Origin: an uncultured Alphaproteobacteria bacterium
GTDB lineage: Bacteria; Pseudomonadota; Alphaproteobacteria; GCA-2731375
Assembly: GCA_951812805.1 (NCBI GenBank)
Contig: CATOSZ010000001.1
Coordinates: forward strand, 124,001 to 188,000
DNA length: 64,000 nt
Reading direction: 5' to 3'
Shown: piece by piece, positions 8,867 through 18,188 of the stretch
Position numbering within the stretch: the stretch's first letter is position 1
Layout: each line of letters begins with the position of its first letter
Position numbers and translations under genes: made by a program
The notes under the pieces: model-generated
Seen by the model: the letters and a program-made list of their open reading frames with translations, nothing else
The model's database searches: none
Told to the model about the DNA's origin: nothing

Positions 8867-9987
8867 GACCCGGCCTCGGCCGCCAGGCGATGGGCCTTGA
8901 GGTCGCGCAGCCGGACCTCGCCGATGCCGCCGTCGAATACCAGCCCGCGCGCCCGCCCGTAGGCTCGCAGCGCGCGACGCGTGCGCGGTCCCATCAGACC
9001 GTCGACCGGCCCCGGCGCGTGCCCCAGAGCCTGGAGCGCGACCTGCACGAAGCGGATCGTGGCGGCATCGTCGGTGGCCCGGCCATCGGGGGCCTCATCG
9101 CGCCGGGCCGCGGCACGGCGGCGGATGTGCGACCGGGTCGCCTCGTCCAGTTTCGCCGCTACGGCGCGACGCAGCTTGCCGGCCGGTGGATGACCGCCGC
9201 GCTCGGCGCTTCTCAGCCAGAACAGGGCGGCGGCGGGATCGACCGGCAGGCCGAGGCCACCGGCGCGGGCCAAACCCAGCATGAATTGCGACGGCGCATG
9301 GCCGGCCCGGGCCGCCTTGGCATACCAGCGCGCCGCCCAGGCGTGGTCGCGGGGCGTGCCCCGGCCGCGGCTGTGGGCGAGGCCCAAGGCATGCATTGCC
9401 GCGAGGTGATCGCCGCGCGCCGCCTCGCGCAGTCGTTGCAATCCCGCTGTCGGATCCTTCGGCGTGCCCCGGCCGGCCATCAACGCCCGGCCGAGCTGAT
9501 AGCGCGCGCCGATATGCCCCGCCTCGCTCGCGCGGCGAAACCAATGCACCGCCTGGGCCGCATCCGCGGCGACGCCGATCCCGTTCAAATGACCAAGGCC
9601 GGCAAGGAACTGGGCCTCGACATGGCCGGATTCCGCCGCCAGGCGAAACCAGCGCGCGGCGGCCGCGGCGTCCCGCTCGGCGCCGATCCCGCTCTGGTGT
9701 GCGAGGCCGAGGCGAAAGCGGGCGTCGGAATGTCCCGCCGCCGCGGCGGTGCGGAACAGGGCCACGGCCCGGGCCTCGTCGCGTGCGGCGCCGTCACCCT
9801 CGAGGTGGCGCAGCCCGGCCTGGTACGCGGCCACGCCGCCATCGTCCGGCGGCGGCGATGTCCGCCGATCCGCCGTCGTGACGCATCCGGCGAGCGCCAG
9901 TGCCAGGATCGCGGCCTGGACCGTCCGCCTCGGGCGCCGTGGCGATGGGTTAGACGTTGAGGTAATAGTTGAAGGAGACCGAGGCAT
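8863..9987 (-). CDS. SEL1-repeat lipoprotein with C-terminal peptidoglycan-binding-like domain
   Basis: Lipobox LALAGC, repeated ARxxLGxxxxxGxG...A..W..kAA units; C-terminal VQVALQALGHAPGPVDGLMGPRTRRALRAYQ-like. Confidence 0.8.
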   Translation of the reverse strand: MPRSPSTITSTSNPSPRRPRRTVQAAILALALAGCVTTADRRTSPPPDDGGVAAYQAGLRHLEGDGAARDEARAVALFRTAAAAGHSDARFRLGLAHQSGIGAERDAAAAARWFRLAAESGHVEAQFLAGLGHLNGIGVAADAAQAVHWFRRASEAGHIGARYQLGRALMAGRGTPKDPTAGLQRLREAARGDHLAAMHALGLAHSRGRGTPRDHAWAARWYAKAARAGHAPSQFMLGLARAGGLGLPVDPAAALFWLRSAERGGHPPAGKLRRAVAAKLDEATRSHIRRRAAARRDEAPDGRATDDAATIRFVQVALQALGHAPGPVDGLMGPRTRRALRAYGRARGLVFDGGIGEVRLRDLKAHRLAAEAGS

Positions 9988-10330
9988 CGCTGTGGTCTTC
10001 GCCCCGCTCGCGCACGCTGATCCGCTTGATCAGGTGCAGGTCGGTGTAGTCGCCGGTTTCCTCGTAGGCGAGTTCGTCCCAGGTCTGGCCCCGGTCCCTG
10101 GTCACCAGGATCTTTACCTTGGCGACGATTTCTCCCGGCTCCTCCCCCTCGAAGAACAGGTCGTCCGCGCCGATGATGCGGCCCCGGCGATCGTTGCCGT
10201 ACCACTTGCGCACCTTCACCACCTTGCCATCCTCGATGAAGGTCAGCTTGATCGAATGCATGAAGCGGCTGGCGACGCCGCAGAAGGTCACGATCGGCGT
10301 GTTCTTCGGCAATATGATCGTCGTACTCAT
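9950..10330 (-). CDS. Conserved hypothetical protein
   Basis: ORF MSTTIILPKNTPIVTFCGVASRF..., paired with next small ORF. Confidence 0.55.
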   Translation of the reverse strand: MSTTIILPKNTPIVTFCGVASRFMHSIKLTFIEDGKVVKVRKWYGNDRRGRIIGADDLFFEGEEPGEIVAKVKILVTRDRGQTWDELAYEETGDYTDLHLIKRISVRERGEDHSDASVSFNYYLNV

Positions 10331-10358
10331 CGAACTTCGCCTCCTCGCACCGGGCTGC

Positions 10359-10670
10359 TCACGGAATTTCCAGCTGCAGGCCGACGGAGCCCGCATAGAT
10401 GACCATCGACTTCACCGCCTTCTGCGGGATCGGGATGTTGTAGGACCGGCAATGGGCGATCAGCGCCGCGACCAGCTCGTCCTCGTCGAGGCTGACGGCG
10501 ACCGTGCCGCCGTCCTTGCTCATCACCTGGATCGAGATTCCCTCGTCGTTGGAAATCGCCAGGCGTCCCAGCTCGTCCGGATCGTCTATACCGGAATCGG
10601 GATGGTGAACCGCGATCGCGTCCTTGATATCGGCGTTGTCGAAAACGATGGTCCGCGTCTCACTCGGCAT
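10359..10670 (-). CDS. Hypothetical protein
   Basis: ORF MPSETRTIVFDNADIKDAIAV... Confidence 0.5.
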   Translation of the reverse strand: MPSETRTIVFDNADIKDAIAVHHPDSGIDDPDELGRLAISNDEGISIQVMSKDGGTVAVSLDEDELVAALIAHCRSYNIPIPQKAVKSMVIYAGSVGLQLEIP

Positions 10671-10797
10671 GCTCGATGGCTCCCTCGCTGGCCGCCCGGC
10701 CGGATCGGCGGAGTTTAACAGAAGGCCGACGCCCCGCCAGCGCGGGAATTTGGTTTCACTGCCGCGGTGCGATATTCTGGTAACGGAAAGGGATCCG

Positions 10798-11013
10798 ATG
10801 TCTCGCACCGAGGATGGCAGTGAAAACGGCGGCGCCGAGGCCGAACGGCCGATCGGCAGCTTTGTCGAGTTCGTCACCCATCCGCTGACGGCGATCGCGC
10901 TCGGCCTTTTCGCGGTCGCCATTCTCGCCGCACCCTTCTACGTCCGCTCGCTGGAGCGTGGCTTGCTCGACAACGACCTCTGGCTCTCGATCTGCGGGCC
11001 GTTCGGTCGCTAG
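10798..11013 (+). CDS. Small single-TM hypothetical protein
   Basis: 71 aa, one TM. Confidence 0.45.
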   Translation: MSRTEDGSENGGAEAERPIGSFVEFVTHPLTAIALGLFAVAILAAPFYVRSLERGLLDNDLWLSICGPFGR

Positions 11014-11031
11014 CGCGCCGGGCCCTCCGTC

Positions 11032-11595
11032 ATGACGGCGTTTCTCCGCAACCTGCAGGGCGGTATTCGGTTGGCGAGCTATCGGCGCGTGGCGCGTGAC
11101 GATTTCGCCGTCACGGCCGGCCAGGTGCTGGCCTGGTGCCTGATCGCCGTCGTCCTGTTCGCCCTTCTCGGCGCCGCCCAGAACGCCGCCGGCAGCGCGG
11201 GCGGCCTGCCGGCAGCGATTTCGATGGCCGCATCGGTCTTCGGCTTCTTTGCCGCCTGCTTCGTCGTCAGTGGCCTGGTCGAGGGCCCCGGTTACCTGCC
11301 GCGGCTCATCGTCATGGCGACCTCCGGCATGTCGGCACCCGCCCTCGTCGTGCTGGCCTGCCGGCTCTATGTCACGGCCGGCGCGGGCGCCCCCGCGTTG
11401 GCGAACCTGGCGGCGGGGCTGGGCTTCCTGGCCGTGGGCATGATGTTCGTCGCCCAGTTCCGCGCCATCGCCATGTGCATGGAGGTCGGACCGGGGCGGG
11501 CCCTGTTCTATCTGCTGCTGGCCGTGGTGATTTCGTTTCTGCCCGCCGTGGTCTTCAGCTTCCTCTACATCATGGCGGTGGGCCTGCCGGAGTGA
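11032..11595 (+). CDS. Multi-TM membrane protein (Yip1-like)
   Basis: 187 aa, about 5 TMs. Confidence 0.55.
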   Translation: MTAFLRNLQGGIRLASYRRVARDDFAVTAGQVLAWCLIAVVLFALLGAAQNAAGSAGGLPAAISMAASVFGFFAACFVVSGLVEGPGYLPRLIVMATSGMSAPALVVLACRLYVTAGAGAPALANLAAGLGFLAVGMMFVAQFRAIAMCMEVGPGRALFYLLLAVVISFLPAVVFSFLYIMAVGLPE

Positions 11596-11607
11596 GGTGG
11601 GCGTAGA

Positions 11608-12624
11608 TCAGCTGTCCGCGGCCTTGCAGGTCGCCCGCACCTTTTCCCGTGCGCCGATGCCGGCCCAGGGGATCGCGGTGTCCCGGTCCTGTTCGGCGCC
11701 GGAGGGCAACGGTGTCTCGGGGTCGCCGACCCAGGCCGCGACATCTCGCCAGACCGTCTCGGCGCCGCAATCGCGCAATAGCATGTGCCAGCTTTCGGGG
11801 TAGACCGCGATGCGAACCGGGGCGGTCAATTCGCCCAGCAGGGTCGTGATCGGCGTGGGCAGAATGATCTCGTCGTGCGCGCCGTAGAGCAGGAGGATCG
11901 GTGTTTCGACACGCCCGGCCGCTTCCAGCGCCGCGCCCATGGTCTCGGTCAGGCCGGCGAGCGTATCGGCGCGCGAGCGCTTGATGATCAAGGGATCGCG
12001 ACCGAGCGCGCGCAGCATCTCGATATTGTCGGAGGCGAGACGGTCGAGGCCCCGGCCCGTCGCCGTCCCGGCCGGCGCGAGGCGCGACCAGAGCCGGAGC
12101 AGCCAGCGATAGAGCGGGTTCATCGCCCGCCCGCCCCAGGTCGCGGGTGCCGCCAGCACCAGGCCGTCGGCCGCCGCGCCTTCGGCCGCGGCCAGCAGTG
12201 CCACAGCGCCCCCCATGGACGAGCCGACGAGATAGGCCGGCACGCCCGGATGGCGGGCGCGGACCAGCGCCAGCGCGGTCGTGGCATCGGCGATCAGTGC
12301 CTCCCGCCCGGCCCAGATGCCGGGCCGTTCCGTCTCGCCGAAGCCGCGTTGATCGAAGGCGTAGGTGGTAATGCCCCGGGCCGCCCACCAGGTGGCCGGT
12401 TGTTCGATATGGCGACGATAGTCGTTGAAGCCGTGCAGGGCGACGAAGACCGCCTTGGGCGTCTCGGCCGGCCAGACGGTGAGCGGCAGGCGGTAGTCGT
12501 CGCCGGTGAGGATGGCGTCGGCGTCGAGGCTGGCCGCCTCCGTCGTGGGATCGAAGCGCTGGCGTTCGGGTGCCGCGCAGGCGGCGAGCAGCAGCAGGGA
12601 GAGCAACGCGACGACAAGGCGCAT
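11608..12624 (-). CDS. Alpha/beta hydrolase lipoprotein (lysophospholipase-like)
   Basis: Lipobox LLLAACA; GSSMGG nucleophile elbow; LHGFNDYRRHIE. Confidence 0.85.
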   Translation of the reverse strand: MRLVVALLSLLLLAACAAPERQRFDPTTEAASLDADAILTGDDYRLPLTVWPAETPKAVFVALHGFNDYRRHIEQPATWWAARGITTYAFDQRGFGETERPGIWAGREALIADATTALALVRARHPGVPAYLVGSSMGGAVALLAAAEGAAADGLVLAAPATWGGRAMNPLYRWLLRLWSRLAPAGTATGRGLDRLASDNIEMLRALGRDPLIIKRSRADTLAGLTETMGAALEAAGRVETPILLLYGAHDEIILPTPITTLLGELTAPVRIAVYPESWHMLLRDCGAETVWRDVAAWVGDPETPLPSGAEQDRDTAIPWAGIGAREKVRATCKAADS

Positions 12625-13232
12625 CAGCCGGTCCCGATCAAGGCGACGACCCGGCGGCGAAGTTCCGGCAGCACCTCGGCCTCGAACCAGGGGTTCTTCC
12701 GTGCCCAGCCGGTCGTACGCCACGACGGATGGGGGAGCGGCAGGAACGCCTCGCCGTAATCGGCGAAGGCGCGCACCGTTTCGGTGAGGTTGCGACCCCG
12801 CCGCTTGCCGAGGTGCCAGGCCTGGGCGTAGAGGCCGATCAGCAGGGTCAGCCGGGTCTGGCCCATCAGCGCCGCCAGCCGGTCCTGCCAGGCGGGCGCG
12901 CATTCGCGCCGGGGCGGCAGGTCGCCGCCGCGCGCGTTGCGGCCTGGATAGCAGAAGCCCATGGGCAGAAACGAGAACCGCCTCGTGTCGTAGAAACAGT
13001 CCTTCGAGACCGCCAGCCAGTCGCGCAGCCGGTCGCCGCTGGCGTCGTTCCAGGGGATGCCGCTTTCGTGCACTTTGGTGCCCGGCGCCTGGCCGACGAC
13101 GCAGATCGGCGCCATGCTCGAGGGGCGCAATACGGGTCGCGGCCCAAGCGGCAGCGCGTCGGCGCAGATCCGGCAGCCACCGATTTCGGCGGCGAGGCGA
13201 GCAAGGTCACGATTCGGATCGGGCGTCGTCAT
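12624..13232 (-). CDS. Uracil-DNA glycosylase family protein
   Basis: VVGQAPGTKVHESGIPWND...LLIGLYAQAWHL...LPLPHPS. Confidence 0.85.
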   Translation of the reverse strand: MTTPDPNRDLARLAAEIGGCRICADALPLGPRPVLRPSSMAPICVVGQAPGTKVHESGIPWNDASGDRLRDWLAVSKDCFYDTRRFSFLPMGFCYPGRNARGGDLPPRRECAPAWQDRLAALMGQTRLTLLIGLYAQAWHLGKRRGRNLTETVRAFADYGEAFLPLPHPSWRTTGWARKNPWFEAEVLPELRRRVVALIGTG

Positions 13233-13342
13233 GGCCACTTCAATCTGGTCATTCCCGTTCCGGCACGCAAGCGGAATTGGAGTGCGCCGCAAATACCGGC
13301 TAGGTTCCGGCGCGACGAAACAGCGCGAGGGAACCCAAGACC

Positions 13343-14398
13343 ATGAAGATCGATAGCGGCAAGCTGACGGACCTGATTTTGACCATGTGCGAAAAGGCCG
13401 GCAGCACCGCGGCCGAGGCCCGCGCGGTCGCCGAGAACCTGGTGGAAGCCAACCTCAAGGGTCACGACAGCCACGGCGTCGGCCTGGCGCCCCGCTATAT
13501 CGCCCATGCGTTGGACGGGCGCCTGACCGTCGGCGGCCAGCCGAGCGTGATCACCGACCAGGGACCGTTCCTGCTGCTCGACGGCAACATGGGCTATGGC
13601 CAGACCGTCGGTGCCGAGGCCATGGAACTGGCCATTGCCAAGGCCGGACAGGAGGGCGTCGCCATCGTCGGCTTGCGCAACGTCCACCACCTCGGCCGGA
13701 TCGGCGCCTGGGGCGAGATGTGCGCGCGGGCCGGATTCGTCTCCATCCACTATGTGAACGCCCATGGCCACCGGCCGATCGTGGCACCCCACGGCGGCTA
13801 CGACGCACGCTACTCGACCAACCCCTATTGCACGGCGCTGCCGGAGACGCCGGACAACCCGATGCTCGTGCTCGACATGGCCACCAGCCGCGTCGCCCAG
13901 GGTAAGGTCCGCGTCGCCCACAACAAGGGCACGGAGCTTCCCGACGGCGCCGCCGTCGATCCCGAAGGCCATCCGACCCGCGATCCCGGCGTCATGTTCG
14001 CGGACCCGCAGGGCGCCATGCTCTCCTTCGGCGATCACAAGGGCTATGGCCTGGCGTTGATCTGCGAGGTGCTGGCCGGCGCGCTCACCGGCGGCGGTAC
14101 GGCCCGGCCCGAGCAGCATGCCCAGGACACGATCCGCAATCACATGCTGACCATCGTCATCGATCCCGCCGGCTTCCGTGACGACATCCCCTTCCATGGC
14201 GAGATCGACAAGCTGCAGGACTGGGTGAAGTCGTCCCGCGTCCGGCCCGGCGCCGACCAGATCCTGGTTCCCGGCGACCCCGAGCGGATCGCTACCGCCG
14301 AACGCCTGGCCGACGGCATCGAGATCGACGAGGCCACCTGGAACGAGATCGTCGAATGCGGCCTCTCCCTCGGCCTGAACCGGGTGAGCTTCGAGTAG
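13343..14398 (+). CDS. Ldh-family (malate/L-lactate) oxidoreductase
   Basis: DSHGVGLAPRYI, GMVQ-like NVHHLGRIGAWGE, ATSRVAQGKVRVA. Confidence 0.85.
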   Translation: MKIDSGKLTDLILTMCEKAGSTAAEARAVAENLVEANLKGHDSHGVGLAPRYIAHALDGRLTVGGQPSVITDQGPFLLLDGNMGYGQTVGAEAMELAIAKAGQEGVAIVGLRNVHHLGRIGAWGEMCARAGFVSIHYVNAHGHRPIVAPHGGYDARYSTNPYCTALPETPDNPMLVLDMATSRVAQGKVRVAHNKGTELPDGAAVDPEGHPTRDPGVMFADPQGAMLSFGDHKGYGLALICEVLAGALTGGGTARPEQHAQDTIRNHMLTIVIDPAGFRDDIPFHGEIDKLQDWVKSSRVRPGADQILVPGDPERIATAERLADGIEIDEATWNEIVECGLSLGLNRVSFE

Positions 14399-14432
14399 GG
14401 GCGCCGGCCGGGGGCGGGCGGGGACGGTTGCG

Positions 14433-15494
14433 ATGACGCCGCTGTTCTCCCGGCGCCAGACGGCGGCGCTGCTCGCCTACCTCGGCATCATCGCGTTATT
14501 GCCGGGGCTCTACCTGCCGGTGATGGAGGTCAGCCGCTTCGGCGGCCTCAGCGCCTATTCGATCCTCGACGGGATCGTCGCGCTGTGGCGGGGGGACAAT
14601 GTGGCGGTGGCATTGGTCATCGCGCTCTTCAGCGTGGTTTTTCCTCTGGCCAAGCTCGCCGCCATTCTCGCCGCCTGCCTCGGGCCCGAGACGGGCCATC
14701 GGCGCCAACGCTTCGCCAAGCTCGCCTTGACGCTCGGCAAGTATTCCATGTTGGATGTCTTCGTCGTCGCCCTGTTGATCCTGGTGTTCAAGCTCGGCGG
14801 CGTCGTCGAGGCGCGGATCGCACAGGGGCTGTATCTCTTTCTGCTGGCGATCGCGCTCACCACGCTCGCCAACGTGCTGGTGGTTCGAGGCGGAGGAAAC
14901 GACGTGGCGGAAAACGAACAGCCCTCGAGCCCCGAGGCGCCGGCGGCGGCCCGTGGCGGCCTCACACGGCTGCTGCTGTTGGCGCTGGCGCCGGTGCTGG
15001 TCGCACTGGTCGGGCTGGCGATCTACCTCACCGCCAGTCCCGGCGCCGTCACCTCGATCTTCATCCAGCGTATTCCGGGCGTCGAGATCTCCATCCTCGG
15101 GCTGCCGGACGCGCCCGACTATGTGTTGGAACTGCGCCTCGCGACCGGCGACAAGCCGCGCACGAAGACCGCGGTCGATCAGCCGATCGGCAACGGCCTG
15201 GTATTCGATGTGCCGCGGACGGAGATCGCATTGATCGACGAAATCGCCGTCTTCGACGACAACGCGGTCTCGGTCTCGGGCGTCAAGCTCCGCGCGCTGC
15301 CCGACAAAATCGTCGACCGCGTCATCATCGGCGGCGAGCGGGTTACGGAAGGCCAGAAGATGCGCTTCGAGCTGCGCGGCCCCGACGATCCCGCCCGCAC
15401 AATCGGCCTCGCCGTCTCGGGCGTGGGCGGTCTCTCGCTCATCGTCGGCCTCGGCGTGCTGTTGTTGGGCATGGCGCGAGGACGCGCTGACTAG
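14433..15494 (+). CDS. Paraquat-inducible protein A-like membrane protein; stop codon supplied by IS left end
   Basis: PVMEVSRFGGLSAYSILDGIVALWRGD...FPLAKL; final TAG lies in IS481-like IR. Confidence 0.7.
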   Translation: MTPLFSRRQTAALLAYLGIIALLPGLYLPVMEVSRFGGLSAYSILDGIVALWRGDNVAVALVIALFSVVFPLAKLAAILAACLGPETGHRRQRFAKLALTLGKYSMLDVFVVALLILVFKLGGVVEARIAQGLYLFLLAIALTTLANVLVVRGGGNDVAENEQPSSPEAPAAARGGLTRLLLLALAPVLVALVGLAIYLTASPGAVTSIFIQRIPGVEISILGLPDAPDYVLELRLATGDKPRTKTAVDQPIGNGLVFDVPRTEIALIDEIAVFDDNAVSVSGVKLRALPDKIVDRVIIGGERVTEGQKMRFELRGPDDPARTIGLAVSGVGGLSLIVGLGVLLLGMARGRAD

Positions 15495-15585
15495 GTTCAG
15501 ATAGATGTGAGACGCGCCTCTGGCGGCAGAGGCGGGGATCTCCGAAGCTGTGAGTTGCGAGACCAACAGCTTGAAGGAGATCCCC

Positions 15586-16593
15586 ATGCAGGTTTTTGGC
15601 CTGCCCCGACATGTTATCAGGGGTTGGAGGACGGCGTCGCGTCTGAACGCGGAGCCCGACACTAAATGCGTAGCGTTCAGACGCGACGCCGTCCGGCGTT
15701 GGCATCGGGCCCGGCGTGACGGCTTGACGGCCGAGGCGGCGGCCCAGGCGGTGGGCGTGCCGCGTAGCACGCTCTATCGCTGGGACGAGCGGTTGGAGCC
15801 GCGCTCGCGCGCGCCTCGCCGCCGTCGTCGCCGAGAGTGGTCGAGTGCGGTGCTGCGTCGGCTTGAACGGCTGCGCCGCGACTTCCCGATGTGGGGCAAG
15901 GCCAAGCTCGGACCGCTGCTGCGCCGAGAGGGCTTCACCTTGTCGGACAGCACCGTTGGTCGCATGCTCGCCCATCTGGTCGCGCGCGGCGTCGTTGTGC
16001 CGGTGCCCGTGGCGCGACGACGCGCCAAGGGCAAGAGAGCCAAGCGCCCACACGCCAAGCGTTTGCCGAAGGGGATGAAGGCAACGGCCCCCGGCGATCT
16101 GGTCCAGCTCGACACCTTGAGCATCACGCCGGCCGGCGAGCGCACGGTCAAGCAGTTCACCGCCTACGATCCCGTCAGCCGCTTCACCTGTGCCAAGGCC
16201 TTCCGCAGAGCGACCGCCAGGAACGCCGAGAGTTTCCTCGACAAACTCGTGGCCGACCTGCCCTTCCCCGTGAAGGCCATCCAGGTCGACGGTGGATCCG
16301 AGTTCATGGCCGAGTTCGAGGCCGCCTGCGAGAGCCGAAAGATCCCCGTCTATGTCTTGCCGCCGAGGACGCCGCAGCTCAATGGCGGCGTCGAGCGAGC
16401 CAACGGCGCATGGCGCTACGAGTTCTACGCCTGCCATGACATCGAGGACCAGCTCGACAAACTAAACCCACAGATCGACAAGTTCGCCAACATCTACAAC
16501 ACCTTCAGGCCTCATGGAGCCTTGAAAGGCAAAACCCCCGAGGAGTACCTTCGACAGATCACAGCCAAGAAGACCTCGTCGTCTCATATGTAG
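15586..16593 (+). CDS. DDE/integrase-core transposase (IS481/IS3-like)
   Basis: LVQLDTLSITP...KAIQVDGGSEFMAEF...PPRTPQLNGGVERANGAWRYEF. Confidence 0.88.
   Translation: MQVFGLPRHVIRGWRTASRLNAEPDTKCVAFRRDAVRRWHRARRDGLTAEAAAQAVGVPRSTLYRWDERLEPRSRAPRRRRRREWSSAVLRRLERLRRDFPMWGKAKLGPLLRREGFTLSDSTVGRMLAHLVARGVVVPVPVARRRAKGKRAKRPHAKRLPKGMKATAPGDLVQLDTLSITPAGERTVKQFTAYDPVSRFTCAKAFRRATARNAESFLDKLVADLPFPVKAIQVDGGSEFMAEFEAACESRKIPVYVLPPRTPQLNGGVERANGAWRYEFYACHDIEDQLDKLNPQIDKFANIYNTFRPHGALKGKTPEEYLRQITAKKTSSSHM
15629..15694. repeat. Perfect 22-bp inverted repeat inside transposase ORF
   Basis: GGACGGCGTCGCGTCTGAACGC / GCGTTCAGACGCGACGCCGTCC with 22-nt spacer. Confidence 0.95.
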
Positions 16594-16662
16594 TGAACCT
16601 GGACACGCGCTTGACACTTGCCGGCACGGCCCCCTAGAACGGCGGAGCGCCACGCGCGCACC

Positions 16663-16753
16663 GGAGGGTTGGCCGAGTGGCTGAAGGCGCTCCCCTGCTA
16701 AGGGAGTATGGGTCAAAAGCCCATCGTGGGTTCGAATCCCACACCCTCCGCCA
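16663..16753 (+). tRNA. tRNA-Ser(GCT)
   Basis: GGAGGGTTGGCCGAGTGG...CTGCTAA...GGTTCGAATCCCACACCCTCCGCCA; cloverleaf with long variable arm. Confidence 0.95.
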
Positions 16754-16872
16754 TTATTTGTCTGCGCGCAGCCGACCCACCAACCCTGCGCGCGAGCTGC
16801 GGGTTCGGACTTCGTCCCGAACCCTTCGCCATTCTTTTTCTGCGGATCGCCGGCCCACCAATCCTGCCCGCC
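16728..16872 (+). repeat. Degenerate tandem duplication of tRNA-Ser 3' end plus flank
   Basis: GGGTTCG...ACCCTCCGCCATTATTTGTCTGCG...CCCACCAACCCTGC and GGGTTCG...ACCCTTCGCCATTCTTTTTCTGCG...CCCACCAATCCTGC. Confidence 0.75.
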
Positions 16873-16874
16873 GT

Positions 16875-18164
16875 TCAGCCCGGCCAGGTCAGCCACAATT
16901 CGCGAGGCCCTCGGAAGGTGAAATTCGCGTCGCCGGCGAAGTCCTGGTCGGGCAGCAGGGCGAGGTCGGGTACCCGTTCCAGCAGGGTTTCGATGGCGAT
17001 CGTCGCCTCCAGTATCGCCAGGCGGTTGCCGACGCAGAAGTGGATGCCGCGGCCGAAGGATATGTGTCGGCGGGCGTTCTCGCGTCCGAGATCGACGTCG
17101 GCCGGGGCCTCGAACAGCGCTTCGTCGTGGTTGGCCGAGGCGAGCGAAAGGAAGATCTGGGTGCCGGCGGGGACGGCGACGCCGGCGACCTCGACGTCGC
17201 GGGTGGCGATGCGCCGCCAACTGGTCTGCGGTGAGTTGACGCGGAGAACCTCCTCGAGGGCGTTCGCCACCAGGGACGGATCCCGGCGCAGCGCTTCCCA
17301 ACGGTTCCGCTCGGAGAGCAGAACGATCAGCGCGTTGGCGAGGAAATGGGTGACGATCTCGTGGCCCGCGACGGTGAGGCCGTAGATGATCGACTGTACC
17401 TCCATGAGGGCGAGGTCGCCCGGGTCCGCGATGTGGGCGGCCAGCAGCTCGGAGGTGAAATCGTCCGCGGGCTCGCGCAGGCGCAATGCCACGAAGTCGA
17501 CGCAGTAACGCCAGTAGGCGACGACGTTGCGGGCGATCGCGACCTGCTCCGCCGGGCTGGCCAGCCCCCAGGTGAAGGTCAGGCGGCTGCTGGTGTAGCG
17601 CTTGAGCCGGGCGTCGTCCTCGGGCGGAAAGCCGATCAGGCGGAAGATCGTCTCGCCGGGAAGGGGAAAGCCGAGGGCGGCGATGAACTCGGCGGGCGCG
17701 CCGCCGGCCAGCATCGCGTCGACCAGCACGTCGCAGCGCCGGCGGATGAAGGGCGCGAGCAGGCGCATGCGCCGGCCGGAGAACCCGGCGAGCGTATGCT
17801 TGCGGGTCCGCGTGTGATCGGGCGGCGCGCGGTTGGAGAGCACCGCGATCGGTCCGTAATCCGGGTCCGCCAGGATCGCCGCGGCCTCGTCGCACAAGGG
17901 CTGTACGGGATCCTGCACATTGGCCGACGCAAAATCCTCGGGGCGGCGAAAGACCTCGGCGACGTCGGCCATCCGCGTTAGCACGAGATAGCCGAGTTCG
18001 GGCGCGTAGAAGACCGGCCTGTCGGCCCTGAGCGCCGCCAACAGCCCATAGGGATCCGCGGCATAGGCCTCGGAGAACGGAGAGAAGCCATGCTCGACCG
18101 GGCAGCCCGCCGGCGGCGCGACCGCGGCGCGTTGCATCTGGTGATAGGCCGCGGCCTCGCGCAT
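16875..18164 (-). CDS. Cytochrome P450
   Basis: FGRGIHFCVGNRLA heme loop, AGHEI I-helix, EEVLR ExxR. Confidence 0.95.
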   Translation of the reverse strand: MREAAAYHQMQRAAVAPPAGCPVEHGFSPFSEAYAADPYGLLAALRADRPVFYAPELGYLVLTRMADVAEVFRRPEDFASANVQDPVQPLCDEAAAILADPDYGPIAVLSNRAPPDHTRTRKHTLAGFSGRRMRLLAPFIRRRCDVLVDAMLAGGAPAEFIAALGFPLPGETIFRLIGFPPEDDARLKRYTSSRLTFTWGLASPAEQVAIARNVVAYWRYCVDFVALRLREPADDFTSELLAAHIADPGDLALMEVQSIIYGLTVAGHEIVTHFLANALIVLLSERNRWEALRRDPSLVANALEEVLRVNSPQTSWRRIATRDVEVAGVAVPAGTQIFLSLASANHDEALFEAPADVDLGRENARRHISFGRGIHFCVGNRLAILEATIAIETLLERVPDLALLPDQDFAGDANFTFRGPRELWLTWPG

Positions 18165-18188
18165 GTCGCCTCCTTCCACGCCGGGCGC

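Larger units (their letters stand above)
15488..16605 (+). mobile_element. IS481-like insertion sequence
   Basis: Imperfect IRs TGACTAGGTTCAGATAGATGTGAGACG / TGTCCAGGTTCACTACATATGAGACG; 5-bp TSD CGCGC (15483-15487, 16606-16610). Confidence 0.85.

Noticed and set aside
16462-17895. 477-aa minus-strand ORF containing GGGCGIRTHDGLLTHTPLAGERLQPLGQ
   Set aside because: That peptide is the antisense translation of tRNA-Ser; the remainder is antisense or frame-shadow of the P450
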